Origin: an uncultured Lachnospiraceae bacterium
GTDB lineage: Bacteria > Bacillota > Clostridia > Lachnospirales > Lachnospiraceae
Length of the DNA: 64,000 nucleotides
Reading direction: 5' to 3'
Assembly (NCBI GenBank): GCA_910578555.1
Contig: CAJTPS010000001.1
Span: 1-64,000, forward strand
In this document: piece by piece, positions 17,815 to 26,220 of the stretch
Numbering within the stretch: the first letter of the stretch is position 1
Layout: the number at the start of each line of letters is the position of its first letter
Made by a program: the position numbers and the translations under genes
Notes under the pieces: generated by a model
Told to the model about the DNA's origin: nothing
The model's input: only the letters and a program-made list of their open reading frames with translations
Databases searched by the model: none

Positions 17815-19137
17815 ATGAAAAAACCTGAGTTACTGATTCCGGCGAGCAGTCTGGAAGTATTGAAAACAGCCGTAATATTCGGTGCAGACGCGGTCTATAT
17901 CGGCGGCGAGGCGTTCGGGCTGCGCGCCAAGGCGAAGAATTTTACGCCGGAAGAGATGGCGGAGGGCATTGCATTTGCCCGCCAACATGGCGTGCGGGTA
18001 CATGTGACAGCCAATATTCTGGCACATAATTATGATCTGGAGGGTGCGAGGGCTTATCTGCATGAGTTAAAAGCGTTGAAGCCGGATGCGCTTATCATAG
18101 CCGATCCGGGCATGTTTACCATGGCCAGAGAGATCTGTCCCGAGATTGATATTCACGTGTCCACGCAGGCCAATAATACGAATTATATGACATATCAGTT
18201 CTGGCAGAAGCTGGGTGCGAAGCGCGTTGTCTCGGCCAGGGAACTGTCATTGCAGGAGATTGGGGAGATCAGAGAACATATTTCTGATGATCTGGAGATC
18301 GAGAGCTTTATCCACGGGGCGATGTGCATTTCCTATTCGGGAAGGTGCCTGCTGAGCAGTTATTTTACGGGCAGAGACGCCAATCATGGAGCATGTACCC
18401 ATCCGTGCCGATGGAAATATGCGGTAGTGGAGGAGACCCGTCCAGGGGAATATCTGCCGGTCTATGAGAACGAGCGGGGCACTTATATTTTTAACTCAAA
18501 AGATCTGTGTATGATAGAGCACATCCCGGAGATGATCGCGGCGGGAATCGACAGCTTTAAGATAGAGGGGCGGATGAAAACGGCTCTTTATGTGGCGACG
18601 GTGGCGCGCACGTACCGCAGGGCGATTGACGACTGCCTCGAATCGGAGGAGAAGTACCGCGCCAATATGGACTGGTATCTGGCGGAAATCTCTAAATGTA
18701 CCTACAGACAGTTTACGACGGGCTTTTATTTCGGAAAGCCGGATGAGCATACGCAGATCTATGACAATAATACTTATGTGAATGAATATATATATCTGGG
18801 GATCGTGGGAAGTCTGGTGCCGGAGCCGGGCACGCTTACGGCGGTCGAAAGTGAGAATGGCGGAGACAGGACCGGGGATGAGGGCGGAGCCGGTGAAAAG
18901 AAGATGGGCAAAAGAGCATGTACCTGCGCCCGCATCGAACAGCGCAATAAGTTCTGTGTGGGGGATTTCATCGAGATCATGAAACCGGACGGCACGAATG
19001 TGCCCGTGCGGGTGCTTGCCATGTATGACGAACAGGGAGAGCCGGTGGAGTCGTGTCCGCATTCTAAGCAGGTGATAGATGTGCGGCTTTCGGAGACGCC
19101 GCAGGTATATGATATATTGCGGACAGTCAATGCTTAA
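17815..19137 (+). CDS. trhP: U32-family tRNA hydroxylation protein (TrhP/YrrO-like)
   Basis: The 440-residue protein carries the peptidase U32 fold (PELLIPASSLEVLKTAVIFGADAVYIGG). It has the four-cysteine Fe-S signature in HGAMCISYSGRCLLS and GACTHPCRWKY, then the SFKIEGRMK motif and a C-terminal barrel-like domain. YrrO/TrhP proteins are required for 5-hydroxyuridine at tRNA wobble positions, using prephenate-derived chemistry in E. coli. B. subtilis has two such genes (yrrN, yrrO); only one is present here. A Gly/Glu/Lys-rich insert near residues 345-365 looks like a flexible linker. Confidence 0.88.
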   Translation: MKKPELLIPASSLEVLKTAVIFGADAVYIGGEAFGLRAKAKNFTPEEMAEGIAFARQHGVRVHVTANILAHNYDLEGARAYLHELKALKPDALIIADPGMFTMAREICPEIDIHVSTQANNTNYMTYQFWQKLGAKRVVSARELSLQEIGEIREHISDDLEIESFIHGAMCISYSGRCLLSSYFTGRDANHGACTHPCRWKYAVVEETRPGEYLPVYENERGTYIFNSKDLCMIEHIPEMIAAGIDSFKIEGRMKTALYVATVARTYRRAIDDCLESEEKYRANMDWYLAEISKCTYRQFTTGFYFGKPDEHTQIYDNNTYVNEYIYLGIVGSLVPEPGTLTAVESENGGDRTGDEGGAGEKKMGKRACTCARIEQRNKFCVGDFIEIMKPDGTNVPVRVLAMYDEQGEPVESCPHSKQVIDVRLSETPQVYDILRTVNA

Positions 19138-19193
19138 CAGGCACGGCGCAAATGGCTGCAGCATATTATGTGGAGATTTTTTTGATTTTCCTC

Positions 19194-19222
19194 TTGCATT
19201 TTCTGCTAAAGTAATGTATCTT
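19194..19222 (+). promoter_or_regulatory. possible promoter of the glutamine synthetase gene
   Basis: TTGCAT (19194-19199) and TATCTT (19217-19222) are spaced by 17 bases. They lie upstream of a strong terminator hairpin that precedes the glnN start, so a transcript from here would carry a leader of about 160 bases. Confidence 0.4.
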
Positions 19223-19276
19223 ATAAAAAGGATCGCTGATGGAAGCAGTCCGACATAGTGGTATTATGAACGAAGA

Positions 19277-19310
19277 TGTTCCAAAAGGCTTATTTTTGGA
19301 ACATTTTTTT
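19277..19310 (+). terminator. strong intrinsic terminator between trhP and glnN
   Basis: TGTTCCAAAA (19277-19286) pairs with TTTTGGAACA (19294-19303), followed by T7 (19304-19310). It either ends the mtaB/ireB-trhP transcripts or acts as an attenuator in the glnN leader, since a candidate promoter lies just upstream. Confidence 0.85.
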
Positions 19311-19389
19311 GTGCGTATCAGCAAAGTCATATGGGTCTGCGGATACACGCAAAGCAGGAAGTTAAAAGTGGAATGGAGGAGATGAAAAA

Positions 19390-21501
19390 ATGAGCGAAGT
19401 ATTTAACGTGGAAGAAATCTTTGCGAAGAATGTGTTTACAGTGGCTAAGATGCAGGAGCGTCTGACGAGGAACGCATACAAAGAAGTGGTCAAAGTCATG
19501 AATGAGGGCGGCGAACTGTCCATGAATACGGCGAATATGGTCGCTAAGGCTATGAAGGACTGGGCGGTGGAGAATGGCGCTACGCATTATACACACTGGT
19601 TCCAGCCGCTTACGGGTATCACAGCGGAGAAACATGACGCGTTCGTGTCACATCCGGATGAATCCGGTAAAATGCTGACAGAGTTTTCCGGTAAAGAGTT
19701 GATCAAGGGTGAGCCGGATGCTTCTTCTTTTCCTTCCGGCGGTCTGCGGGCGACCTTCGAGGCGAGAGGATATACGGCCTGGGACATTACTTCTCCTGCA
19801 TTCTTAAAAGAATCCGGCTGCGGTATGACCCTGTGTATTCCGACGGCGTTCTGCTCCTATACCGGTGAGGCGCTGGATAAGAAGACACCGCTCTTACGTT
19901 CCATGGAGGCGCTCAGCGAGCAGGCGCTGCGTATTGTGAGATTGTTTGGCAATACGGAAGCGACCAGAGTGACGGCGTCCGTAGGACCGGAGCAGGAATA
20001 TTTCCTGGTAGATAAAGATTTATATATGAAGAGAACGGATCTGATGTTTGCGGGCCGCACACTGTTCGGCGCACCTGCACCGAAAGGGCAGGAGATGGAA
20101 GATCACTATTTCGGAGTAATCAGAGAGCGCGTCGGCGCATACATGAAAGACCTGAACGAAGAGCTGTGGAAGCTGGGCGTTACTGCCAAGACACAGCACA
20201 ATGAGGTGGCACCGGCTCAGCATGAACTGGCGCCGATCTATGAAACGGCGAATATTGCGGTAGATCACAACCAGCTTGTTATGGAGGCAATGAAAAGGGT
20301 TGCGATCCGTCACGGTATGAGATGTCTGCTGCATGAGAAACCGTATGCAGGGGTGAACGGTTCCGGTAAACATGACAACTGGTCCATCACGACGGACAAT
20401 GGTGTGAATCTGTTAGACCCGGGCGATACGCCGAATGAGAACATACAGTTTCTTCTGGTTCTGGCATGTATTATGAAAGCGGTGGATACCCATGCGGATC
20501 TGCTCAGGCAGTCGGCTTCCGATGTGGGTAACGACCACAGGCTCGGAGCGAACGAGGCGCCGCCGGCAATTATATCCATTTTCCTGGGCGAGCAGCTTGA
20601 GGATGTGGTGACGCAGCTGATTGAGACAGGGGAAGCGACCAGCGTGAAAGAGGGCGGCAAGCTTCTGACAGGTGTAAAGACCCTGCCTGATTTCCAGAAG
20701 GACGCCACCGACCGGAACAGGACGTCGCCGTTTGCCTTTACGGGTAACAAATTCGAGTTCCGTATGGTTGGTTCCGCGGACTCCATTGCAAGCCCGAACA
20801 CGACGCTGAACGCCATCGTGGCGGAGGCGTTCTGCGAGGCCGCGGACAGACTGGAGAAATCGGATAATCTGGAACTTGCGATCCACGATTTGATTAAGGA
20901 GTACGTGACCGAACACCAGAGAATTATATTCAATGGCGACGGCTATGCGCCCGAGTGGGTGGAAGAAGCGGAAAGAAGAGGACTGCCTAACATCAAGTCC
21001 ATGATCGAGGCAGCCAGCACGCTGACCACAGATAAAGCGGTGAAGTTGTTTGAAAAGTTCGGCATCTTCACGAAAGTGGAATTGGAGTCCCGCGAGGAGA
21101 TTATCTATGAGACCTATGCGAAGACCATTAATATTGAAGCGCTTGCCATGATCGATATGGCGGGTAAGCAGATCATTCCCGCGGTGATGAAGTACTCCAA
21201 AGCGCTTGCGGATACCGTAAACGCAGTGAAGGCAGCGGGCGCGGATGCTTCCGCACAGATCGGCATTCTGAAAGAAGTGAGTGAGAAACTGACTGCTATG
21301 CAGACGGCGCTGGTGAAGCTGGAGCAGGCTGAAAAAGAAGCTTCCGCCATCGAGGATGCGAAGAAACAGGCATTCTTCTATAAAGATACCGTGAAGGAGA
21401 TCATGGATGAACTTCGTGCACCGGCAGACCGGCTGGAAATGATCGTTGACAAGGATATGTGGCCGATTCCTACATACGGCGAGCTGATGTTTGAAATTTA
21501 A
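19390..21501 (+). CDS. glnN: glutamine synthetase type III
   Basis: This GlnN-class enzyme makes glutamine from glutamate, ammonia and ATP. The 703-residue length is typical of type III and much longer than GlnA (about 450). Family motifs include GPEQEYFLVDKDLY, NEVAPAQHELAPIYE, NGSGKHDNWS and FRMVGSADSIASPNTTLN, followed by the long C-terminal helical region. AATGGAGGAG precedes the start. A tRNA-Gln gene follows about 190 bases downstream. Confidence 0.95.
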   Translation: MSEVFNVEEIFAKNVFTVAKMQERLTRNAYKEVVKVMNEGGELSMNTANMVAKAMKDWAVENGATHYTHWFQPLTGITAEKHDAFVSHPDESGKMLTEFSGKELIKGEPDASSFPSGGLRATFEARGYTAWDITSPAFLKESGCGMTLCIPTAFCSYTGEALDKKTPLLRSMEALSEQALRIVRLFGNTEATRVTASVGPEQEYFLVDKDLYMKRTDLMFAGRTLFGAPAPKGQEMEDHYFGVIRERVGAYMKDLNEELWKLGVTAKTQHNEVAPAQHELAPIYETANIAVDHNQLVMEAMKRVAIRHGMRCLLHEKPYAGVNGSGKHDNWSITTDNGVNLLDPGDTPNENIQFLLVLACIMKAVDTHADLLRQSASDVGNDHRLGANEAPPAIISIFLGEQLEDVVTQLIETGEATSVKEGGKLLTGVKTLPDFQKDATDRNRTSPFAFTGNKFEFRMVGSADSIASPNTTLNAIVAEAFCEAADRLEKSDNLELAIHDLIKEYVTEHQRIIFNGDGYAPEWVEEAERRGLPNIKSMIEAASTLTTDKAVKLFEKFGIFTKVELESREEIIYETYAKTINIEALAMIDMAGKQIIPAVMKYSKALADTVNAVKAAGADASAQIGILKEVSEKLTAMQTALVKLEQAEKEASAIEDAKKQAFFYKDTVKEIMDELRAPADRLEMIVDKDMWPIPTYGELMFEI

Positions 21502-21524
21502 GAAAAGTCCTGTATATGAACAGC

Positions 21525-21601
21525 TGGCATGGATGAAAGTTATTTCTGAGGAAACCGGGGCGAAAGCGCGGTGACGAGGATACTAACTTTCATCTGTGCC
21601 A
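21525..21601 (+). ncRNA. candidate structured RNA between glnN and tRNA-Gln
   Basis: TGGCA (21525-21529) plus GATGAAAGTTA (21532-21542) pair with TAACTTTCATC (21584-21594) plus TGCCA (21597-21601), forming 16 base pairs around a 2x2 internal loop. The enclosed 41 bases include a small hairpin with a GAAA tetraloop (21560-21567) flanked by ACC/GGT. No T-run follows. I do not recognise the family; it could be a 3'-end structure of the glnN transcript or an independent RNA. Confidence 0.5.
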
Positions 21602-21650
21602 ATGGCTGAGATGAATTTGCAAAAAAAAGAAAAAAATTTCATAAAAACAC

Positions 21651-21679
21651 TTGCAAAATGGAATAATATCCTATATAAT
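21651..21679 (+). promoter_or_regulatory. tRNA-Gln promoter
   Basis: TTGCAA (21651-21656) and a perfect TATAAT (21674-21679) are spaced by 17 bases. The tRNA begins 13 bases downstream of the -10 element. Confidence 0.9.
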
Positions 21680-21692
21680 CCTTAATTGTTGA

Positions 21693-21764
21693 TGGGCTAT
21701 CGCCAAACGGTAAGGCAACGGACTCTGACTCCGTCATTTCAAGGTTCGAATCCTTGTAGCCCAG
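21693..21764 (+). tRNA. tRNA-Gln (anticodon CTG)
   Basis: A full cloverleaf is visible in 72 bases. TGGGCTA pairs with TAGCCCA in the acceptor stem. The anticodon stem ACGGA/TCCGT encloses the loop CTCTGAC, and the T loop reads TTCGAAT. Anticodon CTG reads the glutamine codon CAG. CCA is not encoded. It has its own promoter and terminator and stands alone. Confidence 0.95.
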
Positions 21765-21774
21765 TTGATAGGCT

Positions 21775-21804
21775 CGGCTGAGAAATCAGCCGGGTTGTTT
21801 TTGT
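21775..21804 (+). terminator. tRNA-Gln terminator
   Basis: CGGCTGA-GAAA-TCAGCCG (21775-21792) is followed by GGTTGTTTTTGT, placed 10 bases after the tRNA. Confidence 0.85.
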
Positions 21805-21833
21805 CTTAATTAGAAAGTTGTTTGGCAAATTTC

Positions 21834-22016
21834 AAGTTTGCGAAGCAAATCCCGCGACCGGGCGAATGGGCAATTAAGAGAACATCGAGTTTGCGAAGCA
21901 AATCCCGCGACCGGGCGAATGGGCAATTAAGAGAACATCGAGTTTGCGAAGCAAATCCCGCGACCGGGTGAATGGGCAATTAAGAGAACATCGAGTTTGC
22001 GAAGCAAATCTCGCGA
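21834..22016 (+). repeat. 53-bp tandem repeat, about 3.4 copies
   Basis: Units start at 21834, 21887, 21940 and 21993 (partial). Units 1-3 differ at single positions only. Each begins with the small hairpin TTTGC-GAA-GCAAA and continues through CCCGCGACCGGGCGAATGGG to GAGAACATC. The last partial copy runs into another hairpin, GATTGAGC-TTT-GCTCAATC (22015-22033), just before the thioesterase ribosome site. No spacers vary, so this is not a CRISPR array. Confidence 0.92.
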
Positions 22017-22052
22017 TTGAGCTTTGCTCAATCAAGGAAAGAAGGAAATCAG

Positions 22053-22784
22053 TTGTATACATTTGAAAGCAGAGTCCGATACAGCGAAGTGGGTGTGGAT
22101 GGCAATATGACGTTGGAGTCGCTCCTGGATTACTTTCAGGACTGCTCTACGTTCCATTCGGAGGATATCGGACTGGGAGTGGATTATTTTCAGGGATTGC
22201 ACCAGGTGTGGCTTCTGTCTGCATGGCAGATCTGTGTCAACAGGTACCCGCATCTGTGCGAGCGGATCGTCATAGGAACAGCCCCTTATGATTTCCGCGG
22301 GTTTGTGGGCTGCCGTAATTTCATTATGAAGACGGAAGCGGGCGAGGTACTTGCTTACGCCAACTCGATCTGGAGTCTGATGGATACGGAGAGGATGAAA
22401 CCTGCCAAACCGAATGAAGATATGCTGACGGGATATGTGCTGGAAGAGAAGTATCCGATGGAGTATGCACCGCGTAAGATCAATGTGCCGGCGAACGGTA
22501 AGGCCATGGAGCCTTTTACAGTGCGGGAGCACCATCTGGACACGAACCACCATGTGAACAACGGTCAGTATGTGCGGATGGCAATGGAGTATGTACCGCA
22601 GGATTTTGCAGTCGGGCAGCTTAGGGTGGAGTATAAGTGTCAGGCGGTGCTGAACGATGTGATACAGCCGGTGGGCGCTGTGAATGCGGAAGGCACGCTG
22701 TATACGGTGTCTCTCAACCAGGAGGATGGCAGACCGTACTGCATCGTGGAACTGACGGAGAAGATGAACGAGGGATCTGTGTAA
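22053..22784 (+). CDS. acyl-ACP thioesterase
   Basis: The enzyme hydrolyses acyl-acyl carrier protein to release free fatty acid. I chose the TTG at 22053 because AAGAAGGAAA lies just upstream; the ORF from ATG 22017 would start inside the repeat hairpin. The 243 residues form two hotdog domains. The first begins YTFESRVRYSEVGVDG. The second carries the conserved DTNHHVNNGQYV with the catalytic-type Asn and His. Bacterial members of this FatA-like family are common in gut Clostridia. Confidence 0.9.
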   Translation: MYTFESRVRYSEVGVDGNMTLESLLDYFQDCSTFHSEDIGLGVDYFQGLHQVWLLSAWQICVNRYPHLCERIVIGTAPYDFRGFVGCRNFIMKTEAGEVLAYANSIWSLMDTERMKPAKPNEDMLTGYVLEEKYPMEYAPRKINVPANGKAMEPFTVREHHLDTNHHVNNGQYVRMAMEYVPQDFAVGQLRVEYKCQAVLNDVIQPVGAVNAEGTLYTVSLNQEDGRPYCIVELTEKMNEGSV

Positions 22785-22823
22785 AAATATTTTGTGCACG
22801 GTATGGAAAGGCATGGTTTTAGT

Positions 22824-23660
22824 ATGATTCGGCTGGGAGAAATCCAGAATTTACAAGTGATAAAACAGGTGGAATTCGGCGTGTACTTAAGCGACCAGGC
22901 GGGTAGTGAAGAGAAGGTGCTTCTGCCCGGAAAGCAGGTGCCGGCGCAGACGCAGACAGGTGATGAGATTGCAGTGTTTGTCTATCGGGACTCCAGGGAC
23001 CGGCTGATTGCGACGACGCAGACACCGAAGCTGACGCTGCACGGCGTGGCCAGACTGCGCGTGGCGCAGGTCGCACAGGTGGGCGCTTTCCTGGAATGGG
23101 GACTGGAGAAGGATCTGCTGCTGCCCTTTAAGGAGCAGACACGTAAAGTATCGGAAGGCGAGGAATGTCTTGCCGCGCTCTACATAGATAAGAGCGACAG
23201 ACTGTGTGCCACTATGAATGTATATCCTTATCTGTCCACGGACAGTCCGTACGGGAAGGAGGACAGAGTCAGCGGAACCGTTTATGAGATCAGTGATAAT
23301 TTCGGCGCTTTTGTGGCGGTGGATGATCGATATTCCGGTCTGATCCCGAAGAAGGAGCTGTACGGAACCGTTCGGATCGGGGAAACGGTACAGGCGCGCG
23401 TCACCGGTGTGAAAGAAGATGGTAAGCTGAACCTGAGCATACGGGAGAAAGCCTATCTGCAGATCGGGAAAGACGCGCAGAAAGTGATGGAGGTCATAGA
23501 CAGCTTTGACGGTGCGCTTCCTTTTACAGATAAAGCATCGCCCGAAGTGATCCGGCGGGAGCTGCAGATGAGTAAGAATGAGTTTAAGCGTGCAGTGGGG
23601 CACCTGCTTAAGGAAGGAAAGATTCAGATCACGGAGAGGGCAAGCCGCAAAATAATCTAA
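22824..23660 (+). CDS. CvfB-like S1 RNA-binding protein
   Basis: This 278-residue protein has the CvfB/YitL layout: S1-type OB domains followed by a C-terminal winged helix (about residues 215-278, ending RELQMSKNEFKRAVGHLLKEGKI). S. aureus CvfB is an RNA-binding regulator of virulence genes. ATG 22824 gives the usual MIRLGEIQ start; upstream in-frame starts at 22794 and 22803 are less likely. It follows the thioesterase by 39 bases. Confidence 0.88.
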   Translation: MIRLGEIQNLQVIKQVEFGVYLSDQAGSEEKVLLPGKQVPAQTQTGDEIAVFVYRDSRDRLIATTQTPKLTLHGVARLRVAQVAQVGAFLEWGLEKDLLLPFKEQTRKVSEGEECLAALYIDKSDRLCATMNVYPYLSTDSPYGKEDRVSGTVYEISDNFGAFVAVDDRYSGLIPKKELYGTVRIGETVQARVTGVKEDGKLNLSIREKAYLQIGKDAQKVMEVIDSFDGALPFTDKASPEVIRRELQMSKNEFKRAVGHLLKEGKIQITERASRKII

Positions 23661-23687
23661 CAGGGAAGAATTTTCTTCCTGCGTATA

Positions 23688-23728
23688 AAAAATCTCAGTC
23701 CCCGTCAGGAGGACTGAGATTTTTATTT
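23688..23728. terminator. bidirectional terminator between cvfB and the YjfB-like gene
   Basis: AAAAATCTCAGTCC (23688-23701) pairs with GGACTGAGATTTTT (23711-23724), with T-rich sequence on the + side and the complementary A-run giving a T-run on the - side. It serves both convergent genes. Confidence 0.88.
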
Positions 23729-23771
23729 TCGGATTTCGCTTCGTAAGTCGCCGGGCCCGTATTCCCGATCC

Positions 23772-23963
23772 TTATACAGAGATATCGACGTTTGCGCCGA
23801 TGTGCGGATTAACGGATAACTCCATAGCTGCGGCGTCCATCATGCCTACGATCTGGTCGCCGGTGGAGGAAGCCAGATCGAGAGACTTGCTCAACATGGC
23901 TACACCGTATGCGCTCTGTGTGTTGACCTGCGCCATGGCCATAGATAATGCTGCTATATCCAT
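23772..23963 (-). CDS. YjfB-family putative motility protein
   Basis: The 63-residue protein starts MDIAALSMAMAQ and continues with a VAMLSKSLDLASSTGDQIVGMM block, the pattern of the YjfB-like putative motility protein family. GGAGGAGC lies four bases before the ATG on the minus strand. It is monocistronic. Its function is unknown, but the window holds other flagellar genes, which agrees with the family's association with motile Firmicutes. Confidence 0.82.
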   Translation of the reverse strand: MDIAALSMAMAQVNTQSAYGVAMLSKSLDLASSTGDQIVGMMDAAAMELSVNPHIGANVDISV

Positions 23964-24044
23964 AATGCTCCTCCGTTTCTGCCGTCAGCATTTCGCGTGT
24001 GCGCTGCTGTCGGTACTTCCTGAATGGAAATCTTTTGTGAATAA

Positions 24045-24054
24045 ATTATAACAC
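24045..24054 (-). promoter_or_regulatory. extended -10 promoter of the YjfB-like gene
   Basis: Read on the minus strand the sequence is TG-T-TATAAT, a perfect extended -10 element. The -35 region is poor. It lies about 80 bases before the start codon. Confidence 0.5.
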
Positions 24055-24298
24055 AGATACTGCGAATTAGCGAGAGCTTTTTTGGCATGATGGTGATATC
24101 CAATATTTGTATAAAATGTCTAAACGGGTAAAACATGAAAATACACAGTTTACATTAAAAAATACACAAAAAAATCATGATTGGAGGTAGATTTTTTTGT
24201 AAATATAGATTAAAATGGATACTGGATGTTGTATTTCGATGAATTTAGCGGTTTACTGCATTGTGTAATTTGCTAAAAGATTAACAAGGGGTGGGGCT

Positions 24299-25387
24299 AT
24301 GATTTCAAATCAGATTTTACAAAATACGATTGAGGGATTGAAATCGATCGCAAGAGTAGAGCTGTGTGTCATGGATATCGATGGGAAGGCGGTTGCCATG
24401 ACTGCGGACGAGATGGAAGAGTGCGGCAGGCCGGCGGCGGAATTTGCCAAATCGCCGGCGGACTCGCAGGAGATACAGGGATACCAGTATTTTAAAATAT
24501 TTGATGAGCAGCAGCTTGAATACGTTCTTATCGCAGGGGGGGTCGGTGAGGATGTCTATATGGTGGGCAAGATGGTTGCTTTTCAGATTCAGAATCTTCT
24601 GGTTGCATATAAAGAACGGTTTGATAAGGATAATTTTATCAAGAACCTGCTTCTGGATAATCTTCTTCTGGTAGACATCTACAGCCGGGCGAAGAAGTTA
24701 CATATTCAGACGGATGTAAAGCGGGTTGCGCTGATCATTGAGACGGATAATACGAAGGACAGCAATGTGCTGGAGATGATGCGCACTTATTTTGGAAGCA
24801 ACAGCAAAGATTTTATTACTGCAGTGGACGAGAATAATGTGATTGTGGTTAAGGACCTGTCCGAGGGTGACAGTATAAAGGAGATTGATAAGGCGGCGGA
24901 CGGTATCGCGTCATTTCTGAAGAAGGAAAACATGAAGAATGTCAGGATCGCCTACGGTACGACTGTGAACGAGATCAAGGATGCGAGCCGCTCCTATAAA
25001 GAAGCCAAGATGGCTCTGGATGTGGGCAAGATTTTCTTCGGTGAGAGGGATGTGATCGCATACAGCGAACTGGGAATCGGCCGTTTGATCTACCAGCTTC
25101 CCATTCCGCTGTGTAAGATGTTTATCAAGGAGATTTTTGGCGGCAAGAGCCCGGACGATTTCGACGAGGAGACGCTGACGACGATCAACAAGTTCTTTGA
25201 AAATTCATTGAATGTGTCTGAGACGTCCAGACAGCTGTTTATCCACAGAAATACACTCGTATATCGTCTGGATAAACTGCAGAAGAGCACAGGCCTGGAT
25301 CTTCGTGTGTTTGAGGATGCGATCACCTTCAAGATCGCGCTGATGGTAGTGAAGTATATGAAATACATGGAGAGCTTCGAGTATTAA
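24299..25387 (+). CDS. PucR/CdaR-type transcriptional regulator
   Basis: The 362-residue protein has an N-terminal sensory region (about 1-110, similar to sugar-diacid recognition domains) and a middle GGDEF-like fold region. A C-terminal PucR-type helix-turn-helix (about 295-355) reads LNVSETSRQLFIHRNTLVYRLDKL. Such proteins usually respond to a small carbon acid or purine metabolite. The nearest downstream genes are ftsE-ftsX, about 100 bases away, so the regulated target is not obvious. The start follows AAGGGGTGGGG. Confidence 0.85.
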   Translation: MISNQILQNTIEGLKSIARVELCVMDIDGKAVAMTADEMEECGRPAAEFAKSPADSQEIQGYQYFKIFDEQQLEYVLIAGGVGEDVYMVGKMVAFQIQNLLVAYKERFDKDNFIKNLLLDNLLLVDIYSRAKKLHIQTDVKRVALIIETDNTKDSNVLEMMRTYFGSNSKDFITAVDENNVIVVKDLSEGDSIKEIDKAADGIASFLKKENMKNVRIAYGTTVNEIKDASRSYKEAKMALDVGKIFFGERDVIAYSELGIGRLIYQLPIPLCKMFIKEIFGGKSPDDFDEETLTTINKFFENSLNVSETSRQLFIHRNTLVYRLDKLQKSTGLDLRVFEDAITFKIALMVVKYMKYMESFEY

Positions 25388-25488
25388 GTGAAAAGAATGC
25401 ACGATGAAGTGTTTATTTGAGTTTGTGGAGAAGAGTTCGCAAGATTTATTTGCGGAGTAAATATACATTATAAATAGGTGGTGGACAA

Positions 25489-26220
25489 GTGGCAGTAAAG
25501 AAAAAAAGAAGAAGTACAGCAGCAGAAAACGAGATCATTACCCTGACAAATGTCTGCAAGGCGTATTCTACCGGCGCACCTGCGCTGAAGGATGTGAATC
25601 TGCATATCAACAGGGGAGAGTTTGTGTTTATCGTGGGAGACAGCGGCTCGGGTAAGTCTACGCTGATTAAACTGCTTCTCAGGGAGCTGACGATCACGAG
25701 CGGTTACATCAATGTTATGGGTTATGACCTCTCCAGGATCAAACACAGGAGAATTCCGAAGTTCAGAAGGAATCTGGGCGTTGTGTTTCAGGATTTCAGA
25801 CTCCTGAAGGACCGTAATGTGTATGAGAACGTTGCTTTTGCGCAGCGGATCATACAGAAGTCCAATAAGGAGATCAAGAAGAATGTGCCCAGTATTCTGG
25901 CAATCGTAGGGCTTGCGGGTAAGTATAAAGCGAAGCCCAAGCAGCTGTCCGGCGGTGAGCAGCAGCGGGTGGCGCTTGCGAGGGCGTTAGTCAATAAACC
26001 GACCGTACTGCTGGCGGATGAGCCTACGGGTAATCTCGATCCGAAGAATTCATGGGAGATCATGAAGCTGTTAGAGCAGATCAATGAGAATGGCACAACC
26101 GTCATCGTCGTAACGCATAACAGAGAGATCGTCAATGCGATGCAGAAACGGGTAGTCACCCTGCGGAAGGGTGTTATTATAAGCGACGAGGAAAAGGGAG
26201 GGTACATCGATGAGGATTAA
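25489..26220 (+). CDS. ftsE: cell division ATP-binding protein FtsE
   Basis: This is the ATPase subunit of the FtsEX complex. The 243 residues have Walker A (GDSGSGKST), the ABC signature (LSGGEQQRVALARAL), Walker B (VLLADEPTGN) and the switch His (VVTHN). The GTG start at 25489 adds a short basic leader (KKKRRS) before the usual ITLTNV opening. The end overlaps ftsX by 11 bases, which implies translational coupling. Confidence 0.95.
   Translation: MAVKKKRRSTAAENEIITLTNVCKAYSTGAPALKDVNLHINRGEFVFIVGDSGSGKSTLIKLLLRELTITSGYINVMGYDLSRIKHRRIPKFRRNLGVVFQDFRLLKDRNVYENVAFAQRIIQKSNKEIKKNVPSILAIVGLAGKYKAKPKQLSGGEQQRVALARALVNKPTVLLADEPTGNLDPKNSWEIMKLLEQINENGTTVIVVTHNREIVNAMQKRVVTLRKGVIISDEEKGGYIDED

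Noticed and set aside
19277..19310. ANTAR-type attenuator before glnN
   Set aside because: The loop is not a hexaloop with the required A1 and G4, and the paired upstream hairpin was not found.
21525..21601. Tetrahydrofolate or c-di-GMP-I riboswitch
   Set aside because: GCGAAAGCGCGGTGA resembles part of the folate motif and the GAAA-capped helix resembles c-di-GMP-I, but the remaining conserved segments are missing and no matching gene follows.
21834..22016. CRISPR array
   Set aside because: The units are directly abutting 53-bp repeats without variable spacers, and no cas genes are present.
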